Source of the DNA: Nevskia sp964451925
Lineage (GTDB): Bacteria; Pseudomonadota; Gammaproteobacteria; Nevskiales; Nevskiaceae
Assembly: GCA_964451925.1 (NCBI GenBank)
Contig: CAYVKA010000020.1
Location: 7,922 to 71,921 of the forward strand
DNA: 64,000 bases
Direction of reading: 5' to 3'
Positions within the stretch are counted from its first letter, which is position 1. Every line of letters starts with the position of its first letter. Under the pieces are notes generated by a model. The model ran no database searches and was not told where the DNA came from. It saw only the letters and a program-made list of their open reading frames with translations. A program made the position numbers and the translations under genes. Below are positions 27,472 through 37,282 of this stretch, in pieces.

Positions 27472-28905
27472 TCAGAGCATCGCGCGGGCCAGGCGGCCGA
27501 TGCTGGCGACGGCGTCCTCCATCTCCTGCGACCAGGGGTGGCCGTAATTGAGCCGCACGCAGTTGGCGAACTGGCGCTTGGCCGAGAACATCGGCCCGGG
27601 GGCGAGGCTGATGCCCAGCTCTGCCGCGCGCCGGTTCAGCACCAGCGCATCGACCGCAGCCGGCAACTCCAGCCACAGGAAGTAGCCGCCGCGCGGGCGG
27701 CTGACGCGCGTCTGTTCCGGAAAGTGGTCGCCTATGGCTTGCAGCATCCGGTTCTGCTGCGCCTGCAGCGCGTGGCGCAGGCGCCGCAGGTGGTATTCGT
27801 AGCCGCCCTCGCCGAGGTAGCGCGCCAGCGCCTCCTGCGTCGGCACGGTGGTGGAGATGGAGGCGGTGAACTTGAGGCGCGCCACCTGCGCCGCATGACG
27901 GCCCGGCGCGGCCCAGCCAATGCGGTAGCCGGGCGCCAGGCATTTGGAGAACGAGCCGCAATGCAGCACCAGGCCGTCGCGGTCATGTGCCTTCAGCGGC
28001 TTCGGCGGCTCGCCGCCGAAGTACAGCTCGCTGTAGACATCGTCCTCGATCAGCGGGATGCCGCGCGCCGCCAGCAGCGCCACCAGCTGCTGGCGGTTCC
28101 GCTCCGGCATGCTGCCGCCGAGCGGGTTCTGGAAATTGCTCATGAACCAGCAGGCCTTGACCGGGTGCTTGCGCAGCATGCGCTCCAGGCGGTCCAGTTC
28201 CACGCCGTCACGCGGGTGGGTCGGCACCTCCAGGGCGCGCAGGCCGCGCCGCTCCAGCGCCTGCAGCGCGCCGTAGAAAGCGGGCGATTCGACGGCGACG
28301 ACGTCGCCGGGCTCGGTCACCGCCTGCAGGCACAGGTTGAGCGCCTCCATGGCGCCGGAGGTGATGATGATGTCCTCCAGCGGCACCTGCACGCCGGCCA
28401 GCAGGTAGCGCCGCGCAATCTGCCGGCGCAACTCAGCGTTGCCCGGAGGCAGGTCGGTGACCGTGGTCCAGGGGTCGAGTTGGCGCGCCACGCCGCCGAG
28501 CAGTTGCGCCAGCCGCGGCAGCGGGAACAGCAGCGGGCTGGGGAAGGCCGAGCCCAGCGGCACCAGCGCGCGATCGCGGGTGGCGTCGAGAATATCGAAC
28601 ACCAGATCGGATACGTCGACCGCTGTCGCCGCGCGCGGCGAACGCGCTACCGCTGGTTCTTGCGGCAGGTTCTTCCACCAGGCGCTGACCACGTAGCCCG
28701 AGCGCGGCCGCGCCTCGATCAGGCCGCGGTCCTCGAGCTGGTGGTAGGCCTGCAGCACCGTCGACTGGCTGAGCTTGCGCCGGCTGCACATGGCGCGCAC
28801 CGAAGGAATCTTCTCCCCCGGGCGCAGTACGCCACGTTCGATCATGCCGGCGACTTCGGCGGCGAGTTCGCGGTACAGCGTCATGGGGTCGGAAGCACGG
28901 GCCAT
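27472..28905 (-). CDS. MocR/PdxR-type GntR regulator with aminotransferase domain
   Basis: 477 residues. GntR winged HTH at about 1-75 (GEKIPSVRAMCSRRKLSQSTVLQAYHQLE in part), then a type-I fold PLP aminotransferase domain. The PLP lysine lies in GSFSKCLAPGYRIGW (about residue 310), and SGAMEALNLCLQAV and NFQNPLGGSM are further family blocks. Such proteins sense PLP or an amino-compound adduct. The divergent small DUF2970 gene is not an obvious target. Confidence 0.9.
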   Translation of the reverse strand: MARASDPMTLYRELAAEVAGMIERGVLRPGEKIPSVRAMCSRRKLSQSTVLQAYHQLEDRGLIEARPRSGYVVSAWWKNLPQEPAVARSPRAATAVDVSDLVFDILDATRDRALVPLGSAFPSPLLFPLPRLAQLLGGVARQLDPWTTVTDLPPGNAELRRQIARRYLLAGVQVPLEDIIITSGAMEALNLCLQAVTEPGDVVAVESPAFYGALQALERRGLRALEVPTHPRDGVELDRLERMLRKHPVKACWFMSNFQNPLGGSMPERNRQQLVALLAARGIPLIEDDVYSELYFGGEPPKPLKAHDRDGLVLHCGSFSKCLAPGYRIGWAAPGRHAAQVARLKFTASISTTVPTQEALARYLGEGGYEYHLRRLRHALQAQQNRMLQAIGDHFPEQTRVSRPRGGYFLWLELPAAVDALVLNRRAAELGISLAPGPMFSAKRQFANCVRLNYGHPWSQEMEDAVASIGRLARAML

Positions 28906-28998
28906 CTGCTACGGTTGTATTCGGTCTAGTCTGTAACTGTTTCCGTGCCGGCGCCAGCCCCACAATAGCCGCCGTGGCATGGCGATGGAGGGCGGGAG

Positions 28999-29232
28999 AT
29001 GCAACAGGCACAGGAGCGTCCGGTGGCGGAGGCGCAGCGGGTCACGCTATGGCAGACCGCAGGCAGCGTGCTGTGGTCGTTTTTCGGGGTGCAGAGCCGC
29101 CGCAACTGGGCCCGTGACTTCACTTACGGCAACGCCGGCACGTTCATTCTGGTCGGCCTGGCGCTGGCCAGCGCTTTCGTGCTCAGCCTGTTGCTGGTGG
29201 TCAAGCTGATCCTGCGCGGCGCCGGCCTGTAA
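28999..29232 (+). CDS. DUF2970 small membrane protein
   Basis: 77 residues. A cytoplasmic half with VTLWQTAGSVLWSFFGVQSR is followed by one transmembrane helix (TFILVGLALASAFVLSLLLVV). This matches DUF2970, a short inner-membrane family of Proteobacteria with unknown role. GGGAG immediately precedes the ATG. Confidence 0.85.
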   Translation: MQQAQERPVAEAQRVTLWQTAGSVLWSFFGVQSRRNWARDFTYGNAGTFILVGLALASAFVLSLLLVVKLILRGAGL

Positions 29233-29414
29233 GCTCCGGCCGGCGCGGCTGCGGCGGGCTCTGTTTGCGGCCGGCGCGGCGGCGGCCGCACAGCGGGTTC
29301 GATTTGGGCTAAAGTGCGCCCCTTCCAATCGATAACTCCGGCCCGCGTCCGGGTGGCGGGCGCCGTTGCCGGCGCAGGCTCAAAGGGGCGGGCCGCTTCG
29401 TCCGCGACTGCCCG

Positions 29415-30335
29415 ATGAGCGCCTGGTTCAAGAACCTCAGCATCTACTCCCTCGACACCGCCTGGAACATCACGCCCGGCAAGCTTGAAGAAGTCCTCGC
29501 CGCGCATCCGCTGCTGCCGTGCAGCGCCGCCAGCATGCAGAGCCAGGGCTGGGTGGCGCCGCACGCCTCCTCCGGCATGGTCTACAGCCAGGGCAAGCAG
29601 ATGTTGATCGCGCTCGGCTCGCAGCAGCGTCTGCTGCCGGCCGCGGTGATCAACCAGACGGTGAAGGAGCGCGCCGCCGTGCTGGAAAAGAACCAGGGCT
29701 TCGCGCTCGGGCGCAAGCAGTTGCGTGACCTGAAGGACCGCGTCGCCGATGAGTTGCGGCCACGTGCCTTTGTGCGCGAAAAGACGGTGCGCGCCTGGCT
29801 GGACCTGACGGCGCACCGGCTGATCGTCGACAGTTCCTCGCCCAAGGTGGCGGAAAACCTGGCCTCCGCGCTGCGCAACGACCTGGGCGAATTCCCCGCC
29901 ATTGCGCTGGAGACACAGGAGTCGGCGGCCGCGGCCATGACTTCCTGGCTGGCGGCGGGCAGCGTCTCCGCCCAGTTCAGCCTGGACCAGGACTGCGAAC
30001 TGATCGCCAATGAGTTGTCCAAAGCCGCCGTGCGCTACGTGCGCCACGGACTGGAAGGGGCGGAGATCCGTTCCCTGATCCAGGGCGGCAAGACGGTCAG
30101 CCGTGTCGGTCTGGTGTGGCGCGATCGGCTGGCGCTGGTGCTGACCGACAAGCTGGCGCTGAAGCGCCTGCGCTTCGAGGCGATGGATGCCAAGGACCCC
30201 GGCGCACCCGGCAGCGGCAAGTCCGGCAAGGACAGCGAGGAGCAGTTCGAGGCCAATTTCACGCTGATGACCGGCGAACTGGGCGCCCTGGTGGACGACC
30301 TGCTGGGCCTGCTGGGCGGCCTGAAAAAAGACTGA
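29415..30335 (+). CDS. rdgC: Recombination-associated protein RdgC
   Basis: 306 residues, the normal length for RdgC (about 303). The start MSAWFKNLSIYSL and the KLEEVLAAHPLLPC, SQGKQMLIALG, KKxVxRAWLDLTAHRLIVDSSS-type and SLIQGGKTVSRVGLVW blocks are characteristic. RdgC forms a ring dimer on double-stranded DNA and limits RecA activity. The C-terminus has a short charged insertion (GSGKSGKDSEEQ) before the conserved end. Stand-alone, followed by a GC hairpin at 30342-30366. Confidence 0.95.
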   Translation: MSAWFKNLSIYSLDTAWNITPGKLEEVLAAHPLLPCSAASMQSQGWVAPHASSGMVYSQGKQMLIALGSQQRLLPAAVINQTVKERAAVLEKNQGFALGRKQLRDLKDRVADELRPRAFVREKTVRAWLDLTAHRLIVDSSSPKVAENLASALRNDLGEFPAIALETQESAAAAMTSWLAAGSVSAQFSLDQDCELIANELSKAAVRYVRHGLEGAEIRSLIQGGKTVSRVGLVWRDRLALVLTDKLALKRLRFEAMDAKDPGAPGSGKSGKDSEEQFEANFTLMTGELGALVDDLLGLLGGLKKD

Positions 30336-30341
30336 TCGCGC

Positions 30342-30366
30342 GGCGGCGGGCAGATCGCCCGCCGCC
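30342..30366 (+). terminator. Perfect 10-bp GC hairpin after rdgC
   Basis: GGCGGCGGGC, 5-nt loop, GCCCGCCGCC. No T run follows, so it may be a weak terminator or an mRNA-stabilising hairpin. Confidence 0.4.
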
Positions 30367-30548
30367 GGGGTGAGCTGCCGGAAGCGCCGTGGTGTAGTGC
30401 CCGGGGGCCTTGCCGCGGACCGGTGAGATGGGCGGGCCGGCGGTGAATTTTGTAACGGCCTCATGATAAAACAGCACTCACCCATACAGCCCAAGGGCGG
30501 GGATCGGGCGCGGCCGGCCGGCGCGCAGCCCGCCAATCGAGGAGCCTC

Positions 30549-32678
30549 ATGCAACAGCGCAAGCCGCAACGGCGGTATCGGAGTGCTTCGGCCCTGCTGG
30601 CCGCCATGATGACGGCGGCGGCCCAGGCCGCCGTGCCGGACCGCATCGCCGCGTCGCCCGACTTCAGGGCCAGCGTGCCGCTGCCTGGCAGCCTGCGGCC
30701 ACTGTTGCGGGCCGGCACCGATTCCGGGCGGCTGGAGCCGGAGACGGTGCTGCATGTGTCGCTGTATTTCGGCCTGTCCGGCGCCCAGCAGGCGGACCTG
30801 GATGAACTGCTGCGGCAGCAGCAGGATCCGCTTTCGCCCAACTATCACGCCTGGCTGACCCCGCAGCAGTACGCCGCCCGCTTCGGCCTGTCCGCGGCTG
30901 ATCAGATGCGTATCCGCGACTGGCTGAAAGGGCGCGGCCTGGCCATCGAGGACGTATCCGCCGGCGGCAGCCGCTTCAGCGTCAGCGGCAGCGCCGCGCG
31001 CTTCGAGGCGGCGTTCCGCACTGAGTTGCACTACTACCGGGTGGGCGGCGAGCGCCACTTTGCCAGCGATTCGGAGCTGTCGATTCCGCTGGCGCTGTCG
31101 GGCATGCTGCTCGGCGTGCGCGGCCTGGATGACTTGCGTCCGAAGCCGCGCCTGCATCGCGCCGCGCCGCAGTTCACCTCGGGCATCACCGGCAACCATT
31201 TCCTGACGCCCGGCGACTTCGCTACGATCTACAATCTGACGCCCCTGTACAACGCCGGCATCAACGGCAGCGGCCACAAGATCGCCGTGGTCGGGCAGAC
31301 CCAGATCAACCTCAGCGACATCCGCGCTTTCCGCGCCGCCGCCGGGCTGCCGGCGCAGGACCCGGTGCAGATCCTGCTGCCCAACAGCGGCACGCCGAGT
31401 CTGAAGAACGGTTCGGACGACATGGCCGAATCGGATATCGACATCGAATGGACCGGCGGCCTGGCGCCGCAGGCCACCATCGAATTCGTTTACGCCGGCT
31501 CCAGCAAGGATGTATTCGACGCCCTGAGCTACGCCATCGAGCAGAATCTCGCGCCGGTGATCAGCACCAGCTACGGCAACTGCGAATCGGCCAATCCCTC
31601 GCTGCTCGGCAGCGGCATCTTCCAGCAGGCCAACACCCAGGGTCAGACCGTGCTGGCCTCGTCCGGCGACGCCGGCGCCGCCGACTGCGACACTGCCGGC
31701 AGCGCCACGGCTACGAACGGCATCGCGGTGGACTTTCCGGCCTCCTCGCCCAACGTCACCGGCGTCGGCGGCACCGAATTCAACGAGTCCGGAACCGGCT
31801 ATTGGGCGTCCAACGGCAGCCAGGATGTGATCAGCTCGGCCTTGTCGTACATGCCGGAAGTGGCGTGGAACGACACCGGCAAGACCGTCGGCACCGGCTC
31901 CAGCGCGAGCACCCAGGGCCTGTCCGCCAGCGGCGGCGGCCGCAGCGCGCACTTCACCACCAAGCCAACCTGGCAGGCCGGCGTCGGCGTCAGCGGCGAC
32001 AACACGCGCGACGTGCCGGACGTGTCCCTGAGCGCATCGCCGCTGCATGATCCCTATCTGTTCTGCACCACCGATTCAAGCGGCCACGGCACCTGCGTCA
32101 ACGGCTTCCGCAACAACGACGCGCAGACCACGCTGACCGCCGCCGGGGGCACGTCCTTCAGTGCGCCGGCGTTTGCGGCGATCCTGTCGCTGGTCAATCA
32201 GAAGGCCGGGCCGGCGGGTGGCCTGGGCAACGCCAATCCGATGCTGTATCAGCTTGCCGCCACCACCACCGGCGTATTCCACGACATCACCAGCGGCAAC
32301 AACAATGTGCCGACCTCGTCCGGCACTGTCATCGGCTACTCCGCCGGGGTCGGCTACGATCCGGTGACCGGCTTGGGTTCGGTCGATGCCAGCGCGCTGG
32401 CCAACGCCTGGGCGCTGGCCAGCGCCTCGGGCAGTTCCTCCGGCGGCAGCTCCTCCAGTAGCAGCTCATCCGGCGCTTCCTCGTCGGGCGGCACCGGCAG
32501 CAGCAGTTCCAGTTCCGGCGGCTCCTCGTCGAGCGGCTCCACCGCGTCGGGCGGAGGTGGCGGAGGAGGCGGGGCCTGGCCGCCGCTTGCGCTGCTGGTG
32601 TTGGGCGCGCTGCTCGGGCTGAGGCGTCACCGGCAGGGGATCATCGGTTCGGACGATGCGCGCGGCAGCGCGGCATAG
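30549..32678 (+). CDS. S53 family serine-carboxyl peptidase (pro-kumamolisin type) with GlyGly-CTERM-like tail
   Basis: 709 residues. Signal peptide ends near AQA (residue 27). A pro-kumamolisin prodomain spans about 35-210, and the S53 catalytic domain about 215-625. The Glu/Asp pair lies in ESDIDIEW, and the nucleophile Ser in GGTSFSAP. A Ser/Gly linker of about 45 residues precedes a tail of eight glycines, a hydrophobic helix (WPPLALLVLGALLGL) and basic residues (RRHR). That tail is the layout of GlyGly-CTERM sorting signals cut by rhombosortase. Probably a secreted acid peptidase, surface-anchored during processing. No rhombosortase gene is in the window. Confidence 0.92.
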   Translation: MQQRKPQRRYRSASALLAAMMTAAAQAAVPDRIAASPDFRASVPLPGSLRPLLRAGTDSGRLEPETVLHVSLYFGLSGAQQADLDELLRQQQDPLSPNYHAWLTPQQYAARFGLSAADQMRIRDWLKGRGLAIEDVSAGGSRFSVSGSAARFEAAFRTELHYYRVGGERHFASDSELSIPLALSGMLLGVRGLDDLRPKPRLHRAAPQFTSGITGNHFLTPGDFATIYNLTPLYNAGINGSGHKIAVVGQTQINLSDIRAFRAAAGLPAQDPVQILLPNSGTPSLKNGSDDMAESDIDIEWTGGLAPQATIEFVYAGSSKDVFDALSYAIEQNLAPVISTSYGNCESANPSLLGSGIFQQANTQGQTVLASSGDAGAADCDTAGSATATNGIAVDFPASSPNVTGVGGTEFNESGTGYWASNGSQDVISSALSYMPEVAWNDTGKTVGTGSSASTQGLSASGGGRSAHFTTKPTWQAGVGVSGDNTRDVPDVSLSASPLHDPYLFCTTDSSGHGTCVNGFRNNDAQTTLTAAGGTSFSAPAFAAILSLVNQKAGPAGGLGNANPMLYQLAATTTGVFHDITSGNNNVPTSSGTVIGYSAGVGYDPVTGLGSVDASALANAWALASASGSSSGGSSSSSSSSGASSSGGTGSSSSSSGGSSSSGSTASGGGGGGGGAWPPLALLVLGALLGLRRHRQGIIGSDDARGSAA

Positions 32679-32755
32679 CATACCCAACCGCACCACGCAT
32701 TCCCGATACACTAACGCCGCAAATACCGTGACAACCCCTGAGCATAGGAAACATC

Positions 32756-33925
32756 ATGAGTGAAGCGAAGGAAGCAGCGCCAGCGGCAAGCGGCCCCAAG
32801 CCGAAGAAATCCGTAGCCCTGTCCGGCGTCACCGCCGGCAACACCGCCCTGTGCACCGTCGGCCGCAGCGGCAATGACCTGCACTACCGCGGCTACGACA
32901 TCCTGGACGTGGCCGATGCCTGCGAATTCGAGGAGATCGCCCACCTGCTGGTGCACGGCAAGCTGCCGACCAAGGCCGAGCTGAAGGCCTACAAGGCCAA
33001 GCTCAAGTCGCTGCGCGGCCTGCCCGCCAGCGTCAAGTCCGCCCTGGAAGCGCTGCCGGCCGCCAGCCACCCGATGGACGTGATGCGCACCGGTGTCTCC
33101 GCGCTGGGCTGCGCCCTGCCGGAAAAGGATGACCACAACCATCCCGGCGCGCGTGACATCGCCGACAAGCTGATGGCTTCGCTCGGTTCGATGCTGCTGT
33201 ACTGGTACCACTACGCCGTCAACGGCAACATCATCGACGTCGAGACCAACGACGATTCCATCGGCGGCCATTTCCTGCACCTGCTGCATGGCGTGTCGCC
33301 GCCGGATTCCTGGGTCAAGGCGATGCACACCAGCCTGATCCTCTACGCCGAGCACGAGTTCAACGCCAGCACCTTCACCTGCCGCGTCATCGCCGGCACC
33401 GGCTCGGACATGCACAGTGCCATCACCGGCGGCATCGGCGCCCTGCGCGGGCCCAAGCACGGCGGCGCCAACGAGGTCGCCTTCGAGATCCAGAAGCGCT
33501 ATGACAGCCCGGACGAGGCCGAAGCCGACATCGTCAAGCGCGTCGCCAACAAGGAAGTGGTGATCGGCTTTGGCCACCCGGTGTATACCGTGTCCGATCC
33601 GCGCAACAAGGTCATCAAGGAGGTGGCGCGCGAGTTGTCCAAGGAGCAGGACAACACCAAGATGTTCGACATCGCCGAGCGCCTGGAAACGGTGATGTGG
33701 CGCGAGAAGAAGATGTTCCCCAACCTGGACTGGTTCAGCGCCGTCAGCTACCACATGATGGGTGTGCCCACGGCGATGTTCACGCCGCTGTTCGTCATCG
33801 CTCGCACCTCGGGCTGGAGCGCGCACATCATCGAGCAGCGCATCGATGGCAAGATCATCCGCCCCTCGGCCAACTACACCGGGCCGGAAGACCAGAAGTT
33901 CGTGCCGATCAGCGAGCGCAAGTAA
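32756..33925 (+). CDS. prpC: 2-methylcitrate synthase / citrate synthase family
   Basis: 389 residues. Citrate synthase family with the methylcitrate-type short N-terminus. Catalytic histidines lie in KHGGANEV (about residue 237) and GFGHPVY (about 272), and the late Asp/Arg region in MGVPTAMFTPLFVIARTSGW. Start supported by its 47-bp distance from a stop and an AGGA-type site. PrpC condenses propionyl-CoA with oxaloacetate. No prpB, acnD, prpF or prpR is adjacent, so the gene is separated from the usual operon, and a plain citrate synthase role cannot be excluded. Confidence 0.85.
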   Translation: MSEAKEAAPAASGPKPKKSVALSGVTAGNTALCTVGRSGNDLHYRGYDILDVADACEFEEIAHLLVHGKLPTKAELKAYKAKLKSLRGLPASVKSALEALPAASHPMDVMRTGVSALGCALPEKDDHNHPGARDIADKLMASLGSMLLYWYHYAVNGNIIDVETNDDSIGGHFLHLLHGVSPPDSWVKAMHTSLILYAEHEFNASTFTCRVIAGTGSDMHSAITGGIGALRGPKHGGANEVAFEIQKRYDSPDEAEADIVKRVANKEVVIGFGHPVYTVSDPRNKVIKEVARELSKEQDNTKMFDIAERLETVMWREKKMFPNLDWFSAVSYHMMGVPTAMFTPLFVIARTSGWSAHIIEQRIDGKIIRPSANYTGPEDQKFVPISERK

Positions 33926-33938
33926 ACCGGTCGCTGTT

Positions 33939-35183
33939 TCACGCAGCCCTCGCGCCGTGCGGCGCGGGGGCTTTTTCTTTGCCGCCGCGCGGCGCCGCAC
34001 TCCTGCGCCGCATCAGGTGTTTTTTCCACGTTCCCGCCGGGCGCTCCACCAGCAGATAGGCCAGCGCGCCGCAACTGACGGCGGCGACGAGGTTTTGCGG
34101 CCAGGCGGTCCACCACCAGGTGCCGCTATACGCATCCGGCGGCGCCAGGAACAACTGCTGCCACAGGTAGATGCTGTACGAGGCCAGCCCCAGCCAGCGC
34201 AACGGCGCGAACGACAGCGCGCCGCGCAGCAGGCCGTCGTCCATCACCGTCTCCGCCAGCAGGACGAAGCCCGCCAGCGGCAGCGCCAGCGCTTCGGCGA
34301 TGGTCGCCAGGGCGGAGGCACTCGCGTCGCGCTTGCAGCAGGCCGCGGCCAGCGCGCACAGCGGCGCCAGCCACAGCGCCGCGTGGCGCAGCCGGCGCTG
34401 CCGGCGCAGCGCGGCAAAAGCGCGCTGGCGTGTGTGCAGCAGCACCGCCCGCAGGCAGCCCGCCGCAAGGTAGGGGATGCAGGGCAGTGTGTTGGCCAGT
34501 TTCGGCGGGATCAGCAGCAGGGCGCACAGCGCCAGCCCGGGGCTGGCCAGGCTCAGTGTTAGCAGGGTCGGCGCGGCGCGGCCGCTGTGCACCAAGGGCA
34601 GGAACAGCAGCGGCCAGAACAGGTAGAACTGCTCTTCCATCGACAGGCTCCAGAAGTGCCCGAAGAACCAGTCCCCCTCGAACAGCGTGGTGTTCTTGGT
34701 GAAGCTGATCGCGCCGATGAAGGACTGCCAGTGCCAGTGCATCAGGCCGAGGCTCGCCGCCAGGCCGATGCCCGCGCAAGCCAGCGCGAACGGCGGCAGG
34801 ATGCGCAAGGCGCGCCGCTGCCAGAAGCCGGACAGGCTGATGGTGCCGCTGTGTTGGCGCTCGCGCAGCAGCCGCAGCGTGATGATGAAGCCGCTGATGG
34901 CGAAGAACAGATACACGCCGAGGATGCCCAGGTCGCGTAGCGGCCACAGCCAGGAGGGTGCGGCATTGCCGCGCGAGGCGTGACCGAGCAGCACGATCAG
35001 GATCGACAGCGCGCGCAGCCCGTCGAGCGCTTCGATGCGCGTCGCCACTGCGTCGGCGCGCGGCTGCCGGGCGCCGCCGGGCGGATGCTGGCGGATGTGC
35101 GCCTGACGCGCGGCAGCGCCGCGCGGGCGCACCGCGGCGGCGCGCTGGGGGTGGGCTTCACTGCCCTTGACCACGGGTTCCAT
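33939..35183 (-). CDS. Acyltransferase family membrane protein (OafA/YrhL type)
   Basis: 414 residues with about ten hydrophobic helices. The catalytic-region signature LDGLRALSILIVLLGHA (about residues 52-68) is the acyltransferase-3 hallmark, and FFAISGFIITLRLLRE follows. These inner-membrane enzymes O-acylate sugars of surface polysaccharides. The first 45 residues are polar and Arg-rich, unlike the family, so translation may begin at a GTG just before TRIEALDGL. Stand-alone gene; the acceptor is unknown. Confidence 0.88.
   Translation of the reverse strand: MEPVVKGSEAHPQRAAAVRPRGAAARQAHIRQHPPGGARQPRADAVATRIEALDGLRALSILIVLLGHASRGNAAPSWLWPLRDLGILGVYLFFAISGFIITLRLLRERQHSGTISLSGFWQRRALRILPPFALACAGIGLAASLGLMHWHWQSFIGAISFTKNTTLFEGDWFFGHFWSLSMEEQFYLFWPLLFLPLVHSGRAAPTLLTLSLASPGLALCALLLIPPKLANTLPCIPYLAAGCLRAVLLHTRQRAFAALRRQRRLRHAALWLAPLCALAAACCKRDASASALATIAEALALPLAGFVLLAETVMDDGLLRGALSFAPLRWLGLASYSIYLWQQLFLAPPDAYSGTWWWTAWPQNLVAAVSCGALAYLLVERPAGTWKKHLMRRRSAAPRGGKEKAPAPHGARAA
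33945..33976 (+). terminator. Intrinsic terminator of prpC
   Basis: AGCCCTCGCGCCG, short loop, CGGCGCGGGGGCT-type stem, then five T. It overlaps the 3' end of the convergent acyltransferase gene. Confidence 0.8.
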
Positions 35184-35333
35184 GTATGACCGACCGCCGC
35201 CGGCCGGAAAAGTTTTCCTTTGCGCTCAGCGCTGTGCCGCTGCGCGGCGGCGCGGTGTCCGAATTTATCCGGCGCCCGCCTGTCTGACAGCGGCGTGGCG
35301 AGGATGCCGCGCGTCATGAAAAAAGGGAAGCCG

Positions 35334-36356
35334 ATGCCGACCATCTCGGTAGTGCACAAGACGACGTATCACTACGCCAAGCCGGTGCGGCTGGGCGACC
35401 ATCGCCTGATGTGCCGGCCGCGTGACAGCCACGATCTGCGCCTGATCGATACCGGGCTGACCATCGCGCCGCGCGCGCGGGTGCGCTGGATGCACGACGC
35501 CTTTGCCAATTCCATCGCCGTCGCCAGCTTTGGCGAAGAGCCGGCGGCGCAGCTGTTTTTCGAGTCGCGCTTCCAGGCCGAGCACTACCCGGCGGATCCA
35601 GGCCTGTTCGAGCTCGATGCCTACGCCAGCGTCTATCCGTTTCACTACAGCTTCGAGGAAATGCCGGATCTGGTGCGCACCGTGGAGCGGCACTATGCCG
35701 ATCCGCAGCGTCGGGTTGACCAGTGGGCGCGCGGCTTTCTCGGTGAAGGCGGCAGGCGCGACACCATGGATCTGCTGCTCGACATGAATCAGGCGATCAA
35801 GGCGCAGTTCTCCTACGCACGCCGCGAGGAGGTGGGCACACAGACGCCGCTGCAGACGCTGGAACTGGGCTCGGGCAGCTGCCGCGACTTCGCCCTGTTG
35901 ATGATGGAAGCGGTGCGCAGCCTGGGTTTCGCCGCGCGTTTTGTCTCCGGCTACCTGTACGAGGAGAAGCTGCTGGCGGCGGAATCGGGCGTGGTCGGCG
36001 GTGGCGCCACCCATGCCTGGATGCAGGTGTTCCTGCCCGGCGCCGGCTGGGTCGAGTTCGATCCGACCAATGCGCTGGCGGGAGGCCGTAACCTGATCCG
36101 CGTCGCCGTGGCGCGCGACGCGCTGCAGGCGGCGCCGCTCAGCGGCAGCTTTACCGGGGCGCCGGCGGATTTCCTCGGCATGAAGGTGGAGGTGACGGTG
36201 ACCGCGGAGGGGGCGCAAACGCTGCTGGGCCAGTCTCAGGCCCAGTCGCCAGTCCCGCTGCTGCCGGATCAGGACATGCCGGCCGATGAACTGCCAGCAC
36301 GGAATCAGGACGAATCCGAAAAGTCGTTGCGGCCGCAGTCGGAACGGGCCGCATGA
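35334..36356 (+). CDS. Transglutaminase-like family protein
   Basis: 340 residues from ATG 35334 (GGGA upstream); ATG at 35316 is an alternative. An N-terminal beta domain (VVHKTTYHYAKPVRLGDHRLM) is followed by a transglutaminase-like catalytic domain with Cys in GSGSCRDFALLMMEA (about residue 185), His in GGGATHAWMQVFLPG, and Asp in VEFDPTN, forming a plausible Cys-His-Asp triad. The family acts as peptidases or amidases more often than as cross-linkers. The C-terminal 50 residues are acidic and low in complexity. No partner gene. Confidence 0.88.
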   Translation: MPTISVVHKTTYHYAKPVRLGDHRLMCRPRDSHDLRLIDTGLTIAPRARVRWMHDAFANSIAVASFGEEPAAQLFFESRFQAEHYPADPGLFELDAYASVYPFHYSFEEMPDLVRTVERHYADPQRRVDQWARGFLGEGGRRDTMDLLLDMNQAIKAQFSYARREEVGTQTPLQTLELGSGSCRDFALLMMEAVRSLGFAARFVSGYLYEEKLLAAESGVVGGGATHAWMQVFLPGAGWVEFDPTNALAGGRNLIRVAVARDALQAAPLSGSFTGAPADFLGMKVEVTVTAEGAQTLLGQSQAQSPVPLLPDQDMPADELPARNQDESEKSLRPQSERAA

Positions 36357-36544
36357 TTGGTGAAAAAGTCTTTTTTTTCAATAATATGAAAGATATTTCC
36401 AACGTTGCGGACCGGTTTGTCGGAGCTGTGATCCTTGCAAAATGGAATAAGCTTATGCCTTTTTTGGAATTAGAGACCTTGACCATTGTCCGCTTGCGGC
36501 GACGAATCTACACTCGCACCCCGCAAATTTGATGCACCGCATGT

Positions 36545-37282
36545 ATGCGGAAGGCTGAACAGCAAGTGTTCGATGCAGCTCCCCAGGGTCAGGTTGCCGC
36601 GGGCGAAAACGCCGCCGTCATCGACGAGGCACAACTCGCCGCGCTGAACGAGAAATACCTGCCGCTGGATTTCGAGGCGCGCATCCGCAGGCTGTACCAG
36701 GATTTCGCGCCGGAAAAGGTGCTGGTCACCTCGTCCTTCGCCGCCACCTCCGCCTATTTCCTGCACATCGTCTCGCGCATACGGCCGCAGCAGCGCATCC
36801 ATTTCATCGACACCGGCTTCCATTTTCCCGAGACGCTGGAATACCGCCGTTACCTGACCGAGTTGTTCAAGCTCACGGTGGAGGATGTCCGCGCCGAGGA
36901 TTGGCAGCACCAGTTCACCGTCGACGACAAGACCTACGAGCGCGATCCGGACTACTGTTGCGCCATCAACAAGGTGCAGCCGCTGGAAGCGGTGAAGGCC
37001 AATTTCCATGTCTGGGTTTCGAGCCTGATGCGCTGGCAGACCGACCATCGCGCCGGACTGCCGGTGTTCGAGCTGCGCCGCGGCCTGCTCAAGTTCAACC
37101 CGATGATCGACGTCAGCCGCGAAGAACGCGACCGCTACATCGCCGAGCATCAGCTGCCGTTCCATCCGATGGTGGCGCGCGGCTACTCGTCCATCGGGTG
37201 CACCCACTGCACGGTGGCGGGCGAGGGGCGCACCGGCCGCTGGATGGGCAAGCCCAAGACCGAGTGCGGCCTGCACCTCTGA
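36545..37282 (+). CDS. cysH: Assimilatory phosphoadenylyl/adenylyl-sulfate reductase
   Basis: 245 residues. The PAPS-reductase core has an ATP-pyrophosphatase-like fold, with SSFAATSAYFLHIV and FIDTGFHFPET. Cysteines lie in YCC and CTHC, and a C-terminal TECGLHL carries the catalytic Cys. The CC...CxxC set is the signature of the 4Fe-4S type that prefers APS. It reduces activated sulfate to sulfite. No other cys genes are adjacent. The upstream 190 bp is AT-rich (around 36360-36480), unlike the surroundings, and may hold a CysB-type promoter, but I cannot point to a site. Confidence 0.93.
   Translation: MRKAEQQVFDAAPQGQVAAGENAAVIDEAQLAALNEKYLPLDFEARIRRLYQDFAPEKVLVTSSFAATSAYFLHIVSRIRPQQRIHFIDTGFHFPETLEYRRYLTELFKLTVEDVRAEDWQHQFTVDDKTYERDPDYCCAINKVQPLEAVKANFHVWVSSLMRWQTDHRAGLPVFELRRGLLKFNPMIDVSREERDRYIAEHQLPFHPMVARGYSSIGCTHCTVAGEGRTGRWMGKPKTECGLHL

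Noticed and set aside
29124..32048. 974-codon minus-strand open frame
   Set aside because: Antisense to rdgC and the S53 peptidase, which are unambiguous.
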